Positions 52,183 through 62,321 of a DNA stretch of 64,000 bases are shown here, one piece after another. The DNA lies in contig PASR01000008.1 in the NCBI GenBank assembly GCA_002713365.1, positions 210,363 through 274,362 on the forward strand. The letters are read 5' to 3'. The notes beneath the pieces are model-generated. The model was not told where the DNA came from. It saw only the letters and a list, made by a program, of their open reading frames with translations, and searched no databases. Both the position numbers and the translations under genes were made by a program. Position 1 is the stretch's first letter; every line of letters starts with the position of its first letter. This DNA comes from Rhodospirillaceae bacterium (GTDB lineage Bacteria > Pseudomonadota > Alphaproteobacteria > UBA6615).

Positions 52183-52883
52183 TATTGGTCTAATTCATTT
52201 AAAATAGTTTTTGCGGACAAAGCCGGATCCTCGGACTCTGTAATTGGCCTGCCAATTACAATAATATCTGCACCTAGCGCTTTTGCTTTTGCAGGAGTCA
52301 TCACTCTTTTTTGATCACCTGTATGAGCCCAAGCGGGCCTAATACCAGGTACAACCAAATAAAAGTTTTTTCCACATATTTCTCGCAGATTTGTAATTTC
52401 AGATGGGGAACATACTACACCATCAAGTCCCGACGTTTGAGTTAAAAGTGCCAGGCGCCCTACTTGAGACAATATAGGTCCGTTTTGTCCAACAGTCTGA
52501 AGGTCATTCTCGTCAAGACTAGTCAATACAGTCACCCCAACCACAAGTGGTCGGTCTGAACCCATATTAGCAATTGTATTCGACACGGCCCTTAACATAA
52601 CTCCCCCGCCACTAGCGTGTACGTTAAGCATAAAAACACCCAAATCAGAAACAGCACTAATCGCTCTTACTACCGTATTGGGAATGTCATGAAATTTGAG
52701 GTCAAGAAATACTGGTAGACCAAGATTTACAATTTTTCTTACTCCGCCCGGTCCATTTCTATTAAAAAACTCTAACCCTAACTTAACACCACCGACCCAT
52801 GGACTAACTTCATTAACCCAATAAATAGCTTGCTCTATTTCTGTTGTATCTAGCGCAACAAAAACTGGGTTTTTAGTCAGCAT
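52182..52883 (-). CDS. pyrF: Orotidine 5'-phosphate decarboxylase
   Basis: FVALDTTEIEQA, VFLDLKFHDIPNTV, IIVIGRPITESEDP. Confidence 0.97.
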   Translation of the reverse strand: MLTKNPVFVALDTTEIEQAIYWVNEVSPWVGGVKLGLEFFNRNGPGGVRKIVNLGLPVFLDLKFHDIPNTVVRAISAVSDLGVFMLNVHASGGGVMLRAVSNTIANMGSDRPLVVGVTVLTSLDENDLQTVGQNGPILSQVGRLALLTQTSGLDGVVCSPSEITNLREICGKNFYLVVPGIRPAWAHTGDQKRVMTPAKAKALGADIIVIGRPITESEDPALSAKTILNELDQ

Positions 52884-52913
52884 AAAAAAACCTTCCTGTT
52901 TTATTTAATATCA

Positions 52914-54086
52914 TTAGAGAGTTGTTATTCTATCGCGTACCCGGAGCACCTCCGTCAGTGCAAGAAAAATATGATAAAATGATGTCGCAGGCACATTTTC
53001 ACGAAGCAGCAGACCATCTTGGTCTAAATGCTCATGCCACACCCCCTTATCTGTAGGTATATAAAATTTAAATATATAATCTAGCAAATTTTCTAGCCTA
53101 GAATAAACCTCAATATTATTATGGTATTCCAGTAAAGCTATATGTGCTTTAATGGCCTCTGTTTGGCACCATAAGCGTTTATTATCATCTAATTCAGTGC
53201 CCCGGGTTAGTACGGAATCATTTATCAAGCCCCTTGTAGGAACAGGTTTAGAATCAACTCCATGTTTCTCAGCAAAATAATAGATTAAGTTAATATCTTC
53301 ATTACAATTAACTGAGGTTAACGAACTATATTTATTTAAAAGCCAGATCCATTCATATAGATGACCCGGCTCAACAATTTGACCGGCTGTACCCTCAGCT
53401 GGTTTCCATGCAGCATCAAAAAACTCCCCAACTGACCCCGTCTCTTTATTATAAAAATGTCCATAAAAAAGATTAATAATATTTTTAGCGCGTAATAAAT
53501 ATTGTTCGTTCCCGATTGATTCATATAAGGCTAAAAGAGCTTCCAGTAAATGCATGTGAGGATTTTGTCTTCGGGGTAAATCATGGGAAAGATTTTCAAA
53601 ATACCCTCCTTTATTTTTATCTATTAAAGAGCTATCGATAAACTTAAGAACATTTTCAGATATTTCTATAGCTTTTTTGTCCCGAGAAGCTCGATAGTAC
53701 CAAGCACATGCAAATAGCACAAAAGCTTGCTCATATAACTCAACACGCGGCTCATGTATTCTTCCACTCCTATCTGTCGAATAAACAAAACCGCCAGAGT
53801 TTTCTCTCCAAAAATTATTCGTTATAAATTCAAAACCATTTTCTGCAGCTTCTAGAGGCGCTCTTGCTGCGCCTTTAGGTTTCCAGCCAAGAACATGTGC
53901 GTGACTAAATACGTATATTTGACGAGCCTGAACCCTTAATCGCTTAGGAGCATTTCTTATTGAAGCCCCACTAATAGACAAGTTGTCGAAGAAACCACCT
54001 TCTTCATGATCTAACCCTTCGCTACCCCAAAGAGGCAGTGCACTTTCACACAACCAAGTGCGTATACGATCACTAGTAATTGTCAT
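52914..54086 (-). CDS. AGE family epimerase/isomerase
   Basis: LWGSEGLDHEEGGFFDNL...RLRVQARQIYVFSHAHVLGW...NPHMHLLEALLALYE...VEPGHLYEWIWLL. Confidence 0.9.
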   Translation of the reverse strand: MTITSDRIRTWLCESALPLWGSEGLDHEEGGFFDNLSISGASIRNAPKRLRVQARQIYVFSHAHVLGWKPKGAARAPLEAAENGFEFITNNFWRENSGGFVYSTDRSGRIHEPRVELYEQAFVLFACAWYYRASRDKKAIEISENVLKFIDSSLIDKNKGGYFENLSHDLPRRQNPHMHLLEALLALYESIGNEQYLLRAKNIINLFYGHFYNKETGSVGEFFDAAWKPAEGTAGQIVEPGHLYEWIWLLNKYSSLTSVNCNEDINLIYYFAEKHGVDSKPVPTRGLINDSVLTRGTELDDNKRLWCQTEAIKAHIALLEYHNNIEVYSRLENLLDYIFKFYIPTDKGVWHEHLDQDGLLLRENVPATSFYHIFLALTEVLRVRDRITTL

Positions 54087-54165
54087 TTACAACCTTAATT
54101 CATGATGGTTCGTAAAAGCATAAAGTGTTTAAATACCTAGGGTCTAAAGGTGCATTAGCAGAGGG

Positions 54166-54477
54166 TCAATCTAATAAAGTGCGTGTTGCTTCACTAGTCT
54201 TATTATTAATTGCATCCTTAATTTTTATTTCGTTAGTATTTTTATTTTTCTTTAACCAGTGATATCGCATTTTCACTTGAATACCAGAGACCCATATTAA
54301 AAAAGCCCCTAATAAAAATCCCACGATAAGACTTATATAAAGAAAAACATATAGAGGCCATTGAATAGTATAATAAAATGGCCATAAACTTAGTTCAATG
54401 ATATGACGATTATTAATAGCAAAAATAACTAGAATAAGCGCTAAGGGTAAAGTAATAATCCAGCGCATTTTTTTCAA
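54166..54477 (-). CDS. LapA family protein (DUF1049)
   Basis: About 100 aa; two TM segments FAINNRHIIELSLWPF...PLYVFLYISLIVGFLLGAFLIW; position between ihfB and pyrF. Confidence 0.8.
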   Translation of the reverse strand: MKKMRWIITLPLALILVIFAINNRHIIELSLWPFYYTIQWPLYVFLYISLIVGFLLGAFLIWVSGIQVKMRYHWLKKNKNTNEIKIKDAINNKTSEATRTLLD

Positions 54478-54575
54478 AATATTAAAAATTGTTTTTTAGC
54501 TTCGGTTGAATTGTAGGTCTTAGAAATTGGATAAGATTTCTATTTTTCAATCTTTTTTTTAATAAGTTTATAATA

Positions 54576-54857
54576 CTACTCACTATTCAACCGCTGCCTA
54601 AGCTCTTTGCCAGTTTTAAAATAAGGAACTATTTTTGTATCAACGGCTACTGATTCCCCAGTTCTAGGGTTTCTTCCAATACGTGCATCTCTTTTTTTAA
54701 CTGAAAAAGCTCCAAACCCTCTTAGTTCAACCCGATCTCCACGTGCTAGTGCTGAGGTGATTTCATCAAGTATTGTTGAAATAATTCTCTCTATATCACG
54801 TTGGTATAAATGGGGGTTTTGTTCTGCCATACGCATTATCAGCTCAGACTTTGTCAT
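54576..54857 (-). CDS. ihfB: Integration host factor subunit beta
   Basis: [68 protein letters not shown]; start trimmed to ATG at 54857. Confidence 0.95.
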   Translation of the reverse strand: MTKSELIMRMAEQNPHLYQRDIERIISTILDEITSALARGDRVELRGFGAFSVKKRDARIGRNPRTGESVAVDTKIVPYFKTGKELRQRLNSE

Positions 54858-54955
54858 TCTTATCCCCGGGTACTTTTTAAGCCAAATATTATAAAATATC
54901 ATATACTAAAAAAATAAGTATCTAGCGATATGATATATATTTTTCTCTTACAGTA

Positions 54956-55864
54956 TTATATGTCAGGGTGCCAAACAGATAAGAGCCCGTCAAGTAGCAG
55001 GGCATTAGTAGTTAATGATTTTCTTGTAATTCTAGAGATAAGTTCAGATATTCTAAGGCTATCTTTAACTGGTTTCAGTGTAGTAATTGGTAATTTAAGA
55101 GAAATATTTTTATTTTCTTCAAGCCATATGCGGGCTTTAAGCTCATTACCAATTTCATCTATAAGGCCGTTCTCAAGAGCTTGACGGCCAGTGTAGACCC
55201 TGCCATCTGCAAGACTTAGCACCTCTGATCTGTCTAAATCTCTTCTTTCAACTATAATATCAACAAAAAAAGCAAATAGGTCATCTATTAAACTTTGAGT
55301 TGCCATCCGCGCTTTATCAGTTAATGGCTCTATCGGCGAAGGCACGGCTTTTAAGGGTCCCGACTTCAGACTTTCTGGTATAACCCCTAATTTATTTAAT
55401 AAATTAGTTACATCTACTGTCTGAAAAAGAACTCCAATTGAGCCTGTAATAGTACTTTCGCGAGCAAATATTCTTTCCGCAGCTACAGCAGACATATAAG
55501 CAGCGGAGGCTGCAACCGTCCCCATTATCACAACTACTGGTTTATTTTTACCAACCACTAATAGAGATCTATAAATGTCCTCTCCACCAACTACTGTTCC
55601 ACCTGGACTATCCAAATGCACAATCAGAGCACGGATACTTGAATCTTTTGCAACTTGAGCTAATAGGGCATCCCTGGAAGAATCTTCAATAATAACCCCT
55701 GTAATACGTAATCGAGCTATCTTTTCACCCTGATACAATAAGCCAGCTGCTCCTAACCCTATAATAATAGCAGCAGCCAAGGAAACAAATGTGGCTAACT
55801 GCCACCAACGCAGTTTGCGCCTGTAACGGCGTCTGGCAATCAAAGCATCAGGGTCAAATGACAT
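54956..55864 (-). CDS. sppA: Signal peptide peptidase SppA (S49)
   Basis: RALIVHLDSPGGTVVGGEDIYRSL...VVVIMGTVAASAAYMSAVAAERIFARESTITGSIGV. Confidence 0.95.
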   Translation of the reverse strand: MSFDPDALIARRRYRRKLRWWQLATFVSLAAAIIIGLGAAGLLYQGEKIARLRITGVIIEDSSRDALLAQVAKDSSIRALIVHLDSPGGTVVGGEDIYRSLLVVGKNKPVVVIMGTVAASAAYMSAVAAERIFARESTITGSIGVLFQTVDVTNLLNKLGVIPESLKSGPLKAVPSPIEPLTDKARMATQSLIDDLFAFFVDIIVERRDLDRSEVLSLADGRVYTGRQALENGLIDEIGNELKARIWLEENKNISLKLPITTLKPVKDSLRISELISRITRKSLTTNALLLDGLLSVWHPDI

Positions 55865-55922
55865 CCAAAATCTTATTTGTATAAATGGTTAATATTTATT
55901 TGTGATTACTTTTTTTATAAAG

Positions 55923-57713
55923 CTAATCTGATGAATCCTTTTCTTCGCTATTATCAGCGTCGGTTGTGTTGGTTTCTTTGTCAGATTCTTCATCATTAGC
56001 AGCTGATTGTTCTTCTCTTTCTCGTAACGCAGCACCAAGAATGTCACCCAATGATGCCCCACTATCTGAAGATCCATAATCCTTCATTGCCTGCTTCTCT
56101 TCATCAATTTCTTTAGCCTTTATTGACAAAGAAATTCTGCGGTTAGAAGCATCAAAATTAACTACTTTAGCATCAACCTTCTCACCTACCGCAAACCTGT
56201 CAGGGCGCTGTTCAGAACGATCACGTGACAAATCTGAACGACGGACAAAAGCACTAAGACCGCCGGTCGTCGTTACTTCAATACCACCTTCACTAACTTC
56301 GGAAACAGTGCAGGTAATAACCTCTCCTTTTCTTATACTGCCGCCGGCCACAGAAAAAGGATCTTCAGTAAGCTGCTTAATTCCTAGGGAAATTCGTTCC
56401 TTTTCAACATCCACATCCAAAACTTTAACTTTAACGTTATCACCCTTATTATAAATTTCTAAGGCTTCTTCTCCAGCCTGATCCCACGATATATCCGAAA
56501 GATGTACCATTCCGTCAATATCCCCTGGTAGTCCAACAAAGAGTCCAAACTCCGTAATATTTCTGATTTCACCTTCAACCGCATTTCCGACCTGAAATTT
56601 TTCAGCAAAACTATCCCATGGATTATCCATAGTTTGCTTAAGTCCCAAGCTAATGCGACGCTTATTTGGATCAACATCTAAGACAACCACTTCAACCTCT
56701 TGAGAGGTTGATACAATTTTTCCTGGATGCACATTCTTTTTTGTCCAGCTCATCTCGGATACGTGAACTAGTCCCTCAATTCCTGACTCGAGTTCAACAA
56801 ATGAACCGTAATCAGTTATATTTGTTATTCTACCAGTTAGCTTAGTCCCTACTGGATACTTATCCTGCACAGCATCCCAAGGATCCGCTTCTAGCTGCTT
56901 CATTCCCAAACTAATACGCTGAGTTTCCTGATTAAATCTAATAACTTGAACCTGAACAGACTGCCCAACCTGCAAAGCCTCAGATGGATGATTAATCCTT
57001 CGCCATGAGATATCAGTTACATGCAGTAATCCGTCAACACCACCTAGATCTACGAAAGCGCCATAGTCGGTTATATTTTTTACAACACCCTGCAGCTCTT
57101 GTCCTTCTTGCAAGTTAGATACAAGCTCGGACCTCTCTGCCGCTCGGGTTTCCTCAAGTACTGCTCTTCGTGATACAACAATATTTCCCCGAGCCCTGTC
57201 CATTTTAAGAATCATGAACGGTTGTGGGGTACCCATTAGCGGACTTACATCTCTTACTGGTCTAATATCAACCTGGCTTCCCGGCAAGAAAGCTACAGCC
57301 CCTGACAAATCAACCGTAAACCCGCCTTTAACCCTGCCAAAAATTGATCCGTCAACCCTCTCACTATTCTCAAAAGCTTTTTCAAGTATCTCCCAGGACT
57401 CTTCACGTCTTGCCTTTTCACGGCTTAATACTGCTTCGCCGTTTGAATCCTCAAATCGTTCAACAAAAACCTCTACCTTATCGCCTATATTAATTTCTGC
57501 GGTTTGGCCCGGTCCAGCAAATTCCTTAAGTGAAACACGTCCCTCAGATTTTAGTCCAACATCAATTAGCGCAGAGTCATTCTCAATAGCAATTACAGTG
57601 CCTCTAACGACGGTACGCTCAAGAGAACCACTACTTCCGATGCTCTCTTCAAGCATTGAAGCAAAATCTTCTATTGCGGGCATACCTTCCTGTGTAACAG
57701 CAGTGTCAGTCAT
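55923..57713 (-). CDS. rpsA: 30S ribosomal protein S1
   Basis: Multiple S1 repeats (GAFVDLGGVDGLLHVTDISWRRINHPSE, GSFVELESGIEGLVHVSEMSWTKKN...). Confidence 0.97.
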   Translation of the reverse strand: MTDTAVTQEGMPAIEDFASMLEESIGSSGSLERTVVRGTVIAIENDSALIDVGLKSEGRVSLKEFAGPGQTAEINIGDKVEVFVERFEDSNGEAVLSREKARREESWEILEKAFENSERVDGSIFGRVKGGFTVDLSGAVAFLPGSQVDIRPVRDVSPLMGTPQPFMILKMDRARGNIVVSRRAVLEETRAAERSELVSNLQEGQELQGVVKNITDYGAFVDLGGVDGLLHVTDISWRRINHPSEALQVGQSVQVQVIRFNQETQRISLGMKQLEADPWDAVQDKYPVGTKLTGRITNITDYGSFVELESGIEGLVHVSEMSWTKKNVHPGKIVSTSQEVEVVVLDVDPNKRRISLGLKQTMDNPWDSFAEKFQVGNAVEGEIRNITEFGLFVGLPGDIDGMVHLSDISWDQAGEEALEIYNKGDNVKVKVLDVDVEKERISLGIKQLTEDPFSVAGGSIRKGEVITCTVSEVSEGGIEVTTTGGLSAFVRRSDLSRDRSEQRPDRFAVGEKVDAKVVNFDASNRRISLSIKAKEIDEEKQAMKDYGSSDSGASLGDILGAALREREEQSAANDEESDKETNTTDADNSEEKDSSD

Positions 57714-57844
57714 TTGTATATGGATCCTTTAATTCAAAATAATTATCTTGCCAGCCATTTATTAATAGCGGTCTTTTTATTATCGCAACCTGTCCAGACC
57801 ATCCAGACATACTAACTGCGAAAACTTTCTTGTCCCACCCCAAA

Positions 57845-58480
57845 CTAATTGAGTTGATCACCTTCAATATATTCCAACGCTCGAAGAAAAACGGCGTCAG
57901 GCGATTTGCCCGAGGTGTCAATAACTATAGCATCGACTGTCTTCAACGGGGATACTTTACGGGTCCTATCTCTCTCATCCCTTTGCTGAATATCGGCCAG
58001 AACGGCGGCATATGTACTCTTCCTACCGTTTTCCTGCAACTCTTTATAACGTCGCCTGGATCTAACATCTAAGTCAGCCGTAACAAAAAACTTGTAAGAA
58101 GCATCAGGACAGACAACACTTGCTATGTCTCGCCCATCCAAAACTGCCCCAGTTTTATCATTTGGCGGACTATAAGCAAAATTGCGCTGATAAACTAGTA
58201 ATTCTTTACGAACTGCCGGTACTGCTGCAATTATAGAGGCTATTTCATCAATTTTTTCTGTATATAAATCAATAACTTCTATCTTATCTGGCTCTAAAGA
58301 ACTAGCCACTAAAACGACTTTTTTTATGTCATTTGGGTCAACTTCTAACCTAATTATTTCATGTGCAACTGCTCGATAAAGCCGCCCCGTATCTAAAAAT
58401 GCTAAATCAAAATGTAGTGCCAATCGTCTAGCTAGAGTTCCTTTACCAGCAGCAGCGGGACCATCTATAGCAATAATCAT
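57845..58480 (-). CDS. cmk: Cytidylate kinase
   Basis: MIIAIDGPAAAGKGTLARRLALHFDLAFLDTGRLYRAVA...LDGRDIASVVCPDA. Confidence 0.96.
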   Translation of the reverse strand: MIIAIDGPAAAGKGTLARRLALHFDLAFLDTGRLYRAVAHEIIRLEVDPNDIKKVVLVASSLEPDKIEVIDLYTEKIDEIASIIAAVPAVRKELLVYQRNFAYSPPNDKTGAVLDGRDIASVVCPDASYKFFVTADLDVRSRRRYKELQENGRKSTYAAVLADIQQRDERDRTRKVSPLKTVDAIVIDTSGKSPDAVFLRALEYIEGDQLN

Positions 58481-58501
58481 AATATAAGTTTTCTGTAGGT
58501 T

Positions 58502-59833
58502 TTAGCTAATATCTGCACCAATACCTCTCATAATTTCAATAAAATTAGGAAAGCTAGTGTAAATTGAGCTTCCTTCATCAATCGTTATTGCTTCTTTACT
58601 TTTTAAACCCAGAACGAGAAAACTCATCGCTATTCTATGATCCATTAATGCATTTATAGTGATACCACCAACTGGCTCAGTCGATGAACCATGGATTATT
58701 AGGGAATCACCATCTACTTCAGCGGACACCCCACATTCAGTCAATCCAGACAATATAGCCGTAATACGGTCACTTTCTTTATATCTTAACTCACCTACTC
58801 CACAAAAAACACTCGAACCAGAAGCACATGCTGCAGCCATTGCTAAAGCAGGATACTCATCAATCATAGATGGAGCTCGCTCTGCTGGAACAGTAACTCC
58901 ATTAAGTTCACTAGATTTAACATACAAATCAGCAACCGTTTCCCCTCCGACCTGGCGCTCATTCTTCCATTCTAAAGAAGCCCCCATTTCTAGTAGAGTC
59001 GTATAAACACCAATGCGATTTGGGTTTTTACATATTCCGGGAAGTTTAATTTTTGATCCCTTTATAAGAAGAGCTGCAACTACTGGAAAAGCTGCTGAAC
59101 TTGGATCACCTGGTACAGTTACTTCAGTTGGTATCAATTCTGGTTGACCAATAATTGTTATCTTATTACCAGCGGCAATCTCTTCCACCGTAATATCTGC
59201 CCCAAAATACTTTAGCATTCTTTCTGTGTGATCTCTAGTTGGCCTTAATTCTATAACAGAAGTAGCGCCAGGCGCATGTAAACCTGCTAATAAGATGGCA
59301 GATTTAACTTGAGCTGAAGCAACCGGTAATTCGTAAGTGATGGGCATTAAATTATCATTGCCTGTAATGGTCATCGGCAATCTATCACCGTCACTAGCAT
59401 GAAATGTAGCCCCCATCTGAGTTAGAGGCTCGATTACTCTAACCATAGGCCTAGAACATAAAGAATTATCACCAGTGACCATAGACGAAAAACCATGTCC
59501 AGATAACAGGCCACAAAGTAGTCGAGCTGACGTTCCTGAATTTCCGACATCAATTAATTTATCGGGCGAAATTAATCCACCAATGCCAACACCATTGATA
59601 CGCCATTTTCCAAAGCCCTCACGCCTAATTTTTACACCAAAACATCTCAACGCTGAGACAGTATGCTGAACATCATCACCTTCAAGCAGTCCAGTAATTA
59701 TAGTCTCTCCAATTGTTATGGCCCCAAGCATTAATGCTCTGTGGGAAATTGACTTGTCACCAGGAATATCTATTGTTCCTTGTAAAGGATTAGAATTTCT
59801 AGAAATAATTCTATTGTTTTCTATATTTTTCAT
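58502..59833 (-). CDS. aroA: 3-phosphoshikimate 1-carboxyvinyltransferase
   Basis: GDKSISHRALMLGAIT, DVGNSGTSARLLCGLLSG, RYKESDRI, DHRIAMSF. Confidence 0.97.
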   Translation of the reverse strand: MKNIENNRIISRNSNPLQGTIDIPGDKSISHRALMLGAITIGETIITGLLEGDDVQHTVSALRCFGVKIRREGFGKWRINGVGIGGLISPDKLIDVGNSGTSARLLCGLLSGHGFSSMVTGDNSLCSRPMVRVIEPLTQMGATFHASDGDRLPMTITGNDNLMPITYELPVASAQVKSAILLAGLHAPGATSVIELRPTRDHTERMLKYFGADITVEEIAAGNKITIIGQPELIPTEVTVPGDPSSAAFPVVAALLIKGSKIKLPGICKNPNRIGVYTTLLEMGASLEWKNERQVGGETVADLYVKSSELNGVTVPAERAPSMIDEYPALAMAAACASGSSVFCGVGELRYKESDRITAILSGLTECGVSAEVDGDSLIIHGSSTEPVGGITINALMDHRIAMSFLVLGLKSKEAITIDEGSSIYTSFPNFIEIMRGIGADIS

Positions 59834-59847
59834 TTTGATCAGTTATC

Positions 59848-59901
59848 TTTATTGACATATTTCAATAGCACAGATTTATTGACACATTTTAATAGCACAC
59901 A
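59848..59901. repeat. Tandem 27-bp direct repeat (two units, 24/27 identical) in the aroA/TIGR02300 divergent intergenic region
   Basis: TTTATTGACATATTTCAATAGCACAGA then TTTATTGACACATTTTAATAGCACACA; each contains TTGACA. Confidence 0.85.
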
Positions 59902-60024
59902 GCCAACAAGCTGGCTATTAAAGTAGCTATAATAGACTATTAATGTAAAATTTTTGTTTTTTGTTTTTGACAGAAGGCTAAGTTCATGGCAAACGGCACT
60001 TCTTAATTCTTTGGAGGATATATT

Positions 60025-60390
60025 TTGGCAAAACCTGAATGGGGTGTTAAGCGAACTTGCTTAGCCTGTTCCACACGTTTTTATGATATGCAAAAGGATC
60101 CTATTACGTGTCCTAACTGTGGTGCTATTTTTGATGTTGAGACCATATTTCGTCCGCGACGATCACGCATTGCTGCTGAGGAACCAGTTATACAACCAGA
60201 AAGTCCAGTTGCCTCAGATGAAGATATAGAAAAACAACTAGCAGCATTAGCAGATGATAGTATTGATGAAGACGCCGATGCTGCAGATGATGATGATGAT
60301 GATAGCACAATACCAGATACATCAGATCTCGAAAACGATGAAGAGGAAATTTCTTCAATACCAAAGGACTTCTCTAACGATAGCAGTTAA
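60025..60390 (+). CDS. TIGR02300 family protein (zinc ribbon plus acidic tail; TTG start)
   Basis: WGVKRTCLACSTRFYDMQKDPITCPNCGAIFDVE followed by Asp/Glu-rich tail; GGAGG upstream of TTG. Confidence 0.92.
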   Translation: MAKPEWGVKRTCLACSTRFYDMQKDPITCPNCGAIFDVETIFRPRRSRIAAEEPVIQPESPVASDEDIEKQLAALADDSIDEDADAADDDDDDSTIPDTSDLENDEEEISSIPKDFSNDSS

Positions 60391-60402
60391 TTTGATTTGA
60401 AT

Positions 60403-60478
<76 letters not shown>

Positions 60479-60656
60479 AACCCTTTATGCAGTATAAATT
60501 AAACCCTATAAAACATAATACAAGACAATCAGCTTTTATGTTTTATAGTTCTTTATACTCATATTATCCTCAATTAGATTCTTCGAAAAATATTTGCCGT
60601 AATATTAATTACCTAAAAATATAGTATTAAAATATATTGAAGGCTAAACTAGATAA

Positions 60657-61670
60657 ATGACCATAAAAATACTATCCACCTTAGGCCCTAGTTCATTAAA
60701 TAAAGAAACAGTTCAGCAGCTTGAAAAAAGTGGCGTACATCTATTCAGAGTAAATCTTTCCCACACAAAATTAGATGACCTTGAGGAAATAATATTTAAA
60801 ATTAACTCCTGGTCAAATACACCCATTTGTTTAGATAGCGAAGGTGCACAGGTCAGAAATGGCTTTATGAAAGATAATAAAGTTTTTTATAAGCTAAAAG
60901 ATTCTGTGATCATTCATAATCAACCCGTAATTGGAGACTCTAATAATATTTCTTTCACACCTGCTAATGTGTGTAACCAGTTAGAAGAAGGAGACGAAAT
61001 TAGAGTAGACTTTAATTCAGTTCGTTTTCTTATAACTAGTAAAAATGATGGTATTGTAAGAGGCGAAGTGACTAGTAAAGGTCATGTAGGAAGCAATAAA
61101 GCTGTTGATATAAATAAACACATTAAACTTCCCGCAATAACTCCTAAAGATATAGATGCATTTAATTTAGGTTTAAAAATGGGAATTAAGAACTATGCAT
61201 TGTCTTTTACTAATACAGCTAAAGACGTCTTATCAGCTCGCGACATTATAGGTCATTCAAATCTAATATCCAAAATCGAGAGTATTGACGGGGTTTTAAA
61301 CCTAAAGGAAATACTGCCATTAGTAGATCAGATATTGATCGACAGAGGTGATCTATCTCGCCAAATATCAATTGAAAAGATACCCTTTATTCAGAGAAGC
61401 ATAATTTCATATGCAAAAAACTTCAAAACTCCAGTTTATGTTGCTACAAATTTACTCGAATCCATGACAAACAATGAAGGCCCAACTAGAGCCGAGGCTA
61501 ACGATGTAGCAAGCACATTATTAATGGGCGCTAGCGGACTAGTGCTAGCTGCTGAAACAGCAATTGGTAAATATCCAGTCGAATCTGTAAAAACTATTAA
61601 TTCCATAATAAAAGAATACGGCAGATGGACACCAAAAACCTCTTTACAGGAAATAGTTTCATTTGATTAA
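60657..61670 (+). CDS. Pyruvate kinase-like protein, A+B domains only (about 337 aa, no C-terminal regulatory domain)
   Basis: IKILSTLGPSS...HLFRVNLSHT, NLISKIESIDGV, IDRGDLSRQI, VYVATNLLESMTNNEGPTRAEANDVASTLLMGASGLVLAAETAIGKYPVESV. Confidence 0.88.
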   Translation: MTIKILSTLGPSSLNKETVQQLEKSGVHLFRVNLSHTKLDDLEEIIFKINSWSNTPICLDSEGAQVRNGFMKDNKVFYKLKDSVIIHNQPVIGDSNNISFTPANVCNQLEEGDEIRVDFNSVRFLITSKNDGIVRGEVTSKGHVGSNKAVDINKHIKLPAITPKDIDAFNLGLKMGIKNYALSFTNTAKDVLSARDIIGHSNLISKIESIDGVLNLKEILPLVDQILIDRGDLSRQISIEKIPFIQRSIISYAKNFKTPVYVATNLLESMTNNEGPTRAEANDVASTLLMGASGLVLAAETAIGKYPVESVKTINSIIKEYGRWTPKTSLQEIVSFD

Positions 61671-62226
61671 TAGAAAAACAACAAATAAAGCTGCCTGTGT
61701 AATATGGATAACTGGCATGTCCGGTTCAGGTAAAACAACTTTAGCAAGTGAAATAAAATCAGCGCTCGAAACCGAGGGTTACAATCTTCTAATCCTTGAT
61801 GGAGATCAGGTACGTGATAGTTACAAAGAAAAGTTAAGTTTTACGCGTGATGATATTTTTAAAAATAACCTAAGAATCGCCAAAAAATGCCTAAGCGCTA
61901 GAGACCAGCATGACGTAATTATTGTCCCAGTTATTAGTCCTTATGAAAAATCACGAAGAGAGGTTAGAAAATTATTAGAACCCGATTTCCACTTAATATA
62001 CCTTAAAGCAAATATAGAAAGCCTTAAAGAAAGAGATCCAAAGGGTTTATATTCCGCAGCCGACGCTGGACTGCTAAAAAACCTCATAGGTTATTGTGAT
62101 TCAACTCCCTATGAAGAGCCTAATAAATACGAATTAATGATTAACACTAGTAAAGGTCATTCAGTAAAAAAAGCCTCAGATAAATTATTTAAATATATAA
62201 ATGATAGAGTTATATCTTGTTTGTAA
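61663..62226 (+). CDS. Adenylylsulfate (APS) kinase-like protein, CysC family (TTG start)
   Basis: WITGMSGSGKTTLASEIKSAL, LDGDQVRDSYKEKLSFTRDD, VISPYEKSRREVRKLL, LKERDPKGLYSAADAGLLKNLIGYCDSTPYEEP; overlaps upstream gene by 8 bp. Confidence 0.87.
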   Translation: MINRKTTNKAACVIWITGMSGSGKTTLASEIKSALETEGYNLLILDGDQVRDSYKEKLSFTRDDIFKNNLRIAKKCLSARDQHDVIIVPVISPYEKSRREVRKLLEPDFHLIYLKANIESLKERDPKGLYSAADAGLLKNLIGYCDSTPYEEPNKYELMINTSKGHSVKKASDKLFKYINDRVISCL

Positions 62227-62321
62227 TCAATATTAAGAAAATGATAGACATCATAAACACAAATTATCTTTAGCTCACTCGAGGCCTAAAGGCCCTATAA
62301 TAATTGGATAATAGTTATCAA

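Noticed and set aside
57214-57732. 172-aa plus ORF opposite rpsA
   Set aside because: Antisense to rpsA; Ser/Pro/Thr-rich shadow frame.
62280-62300. AGGCCTAAAGGCC mini-hairpin after the APS-kinase-like gene as a terminator
   Set aside because: 4-bp core stem and no T run on either strand.
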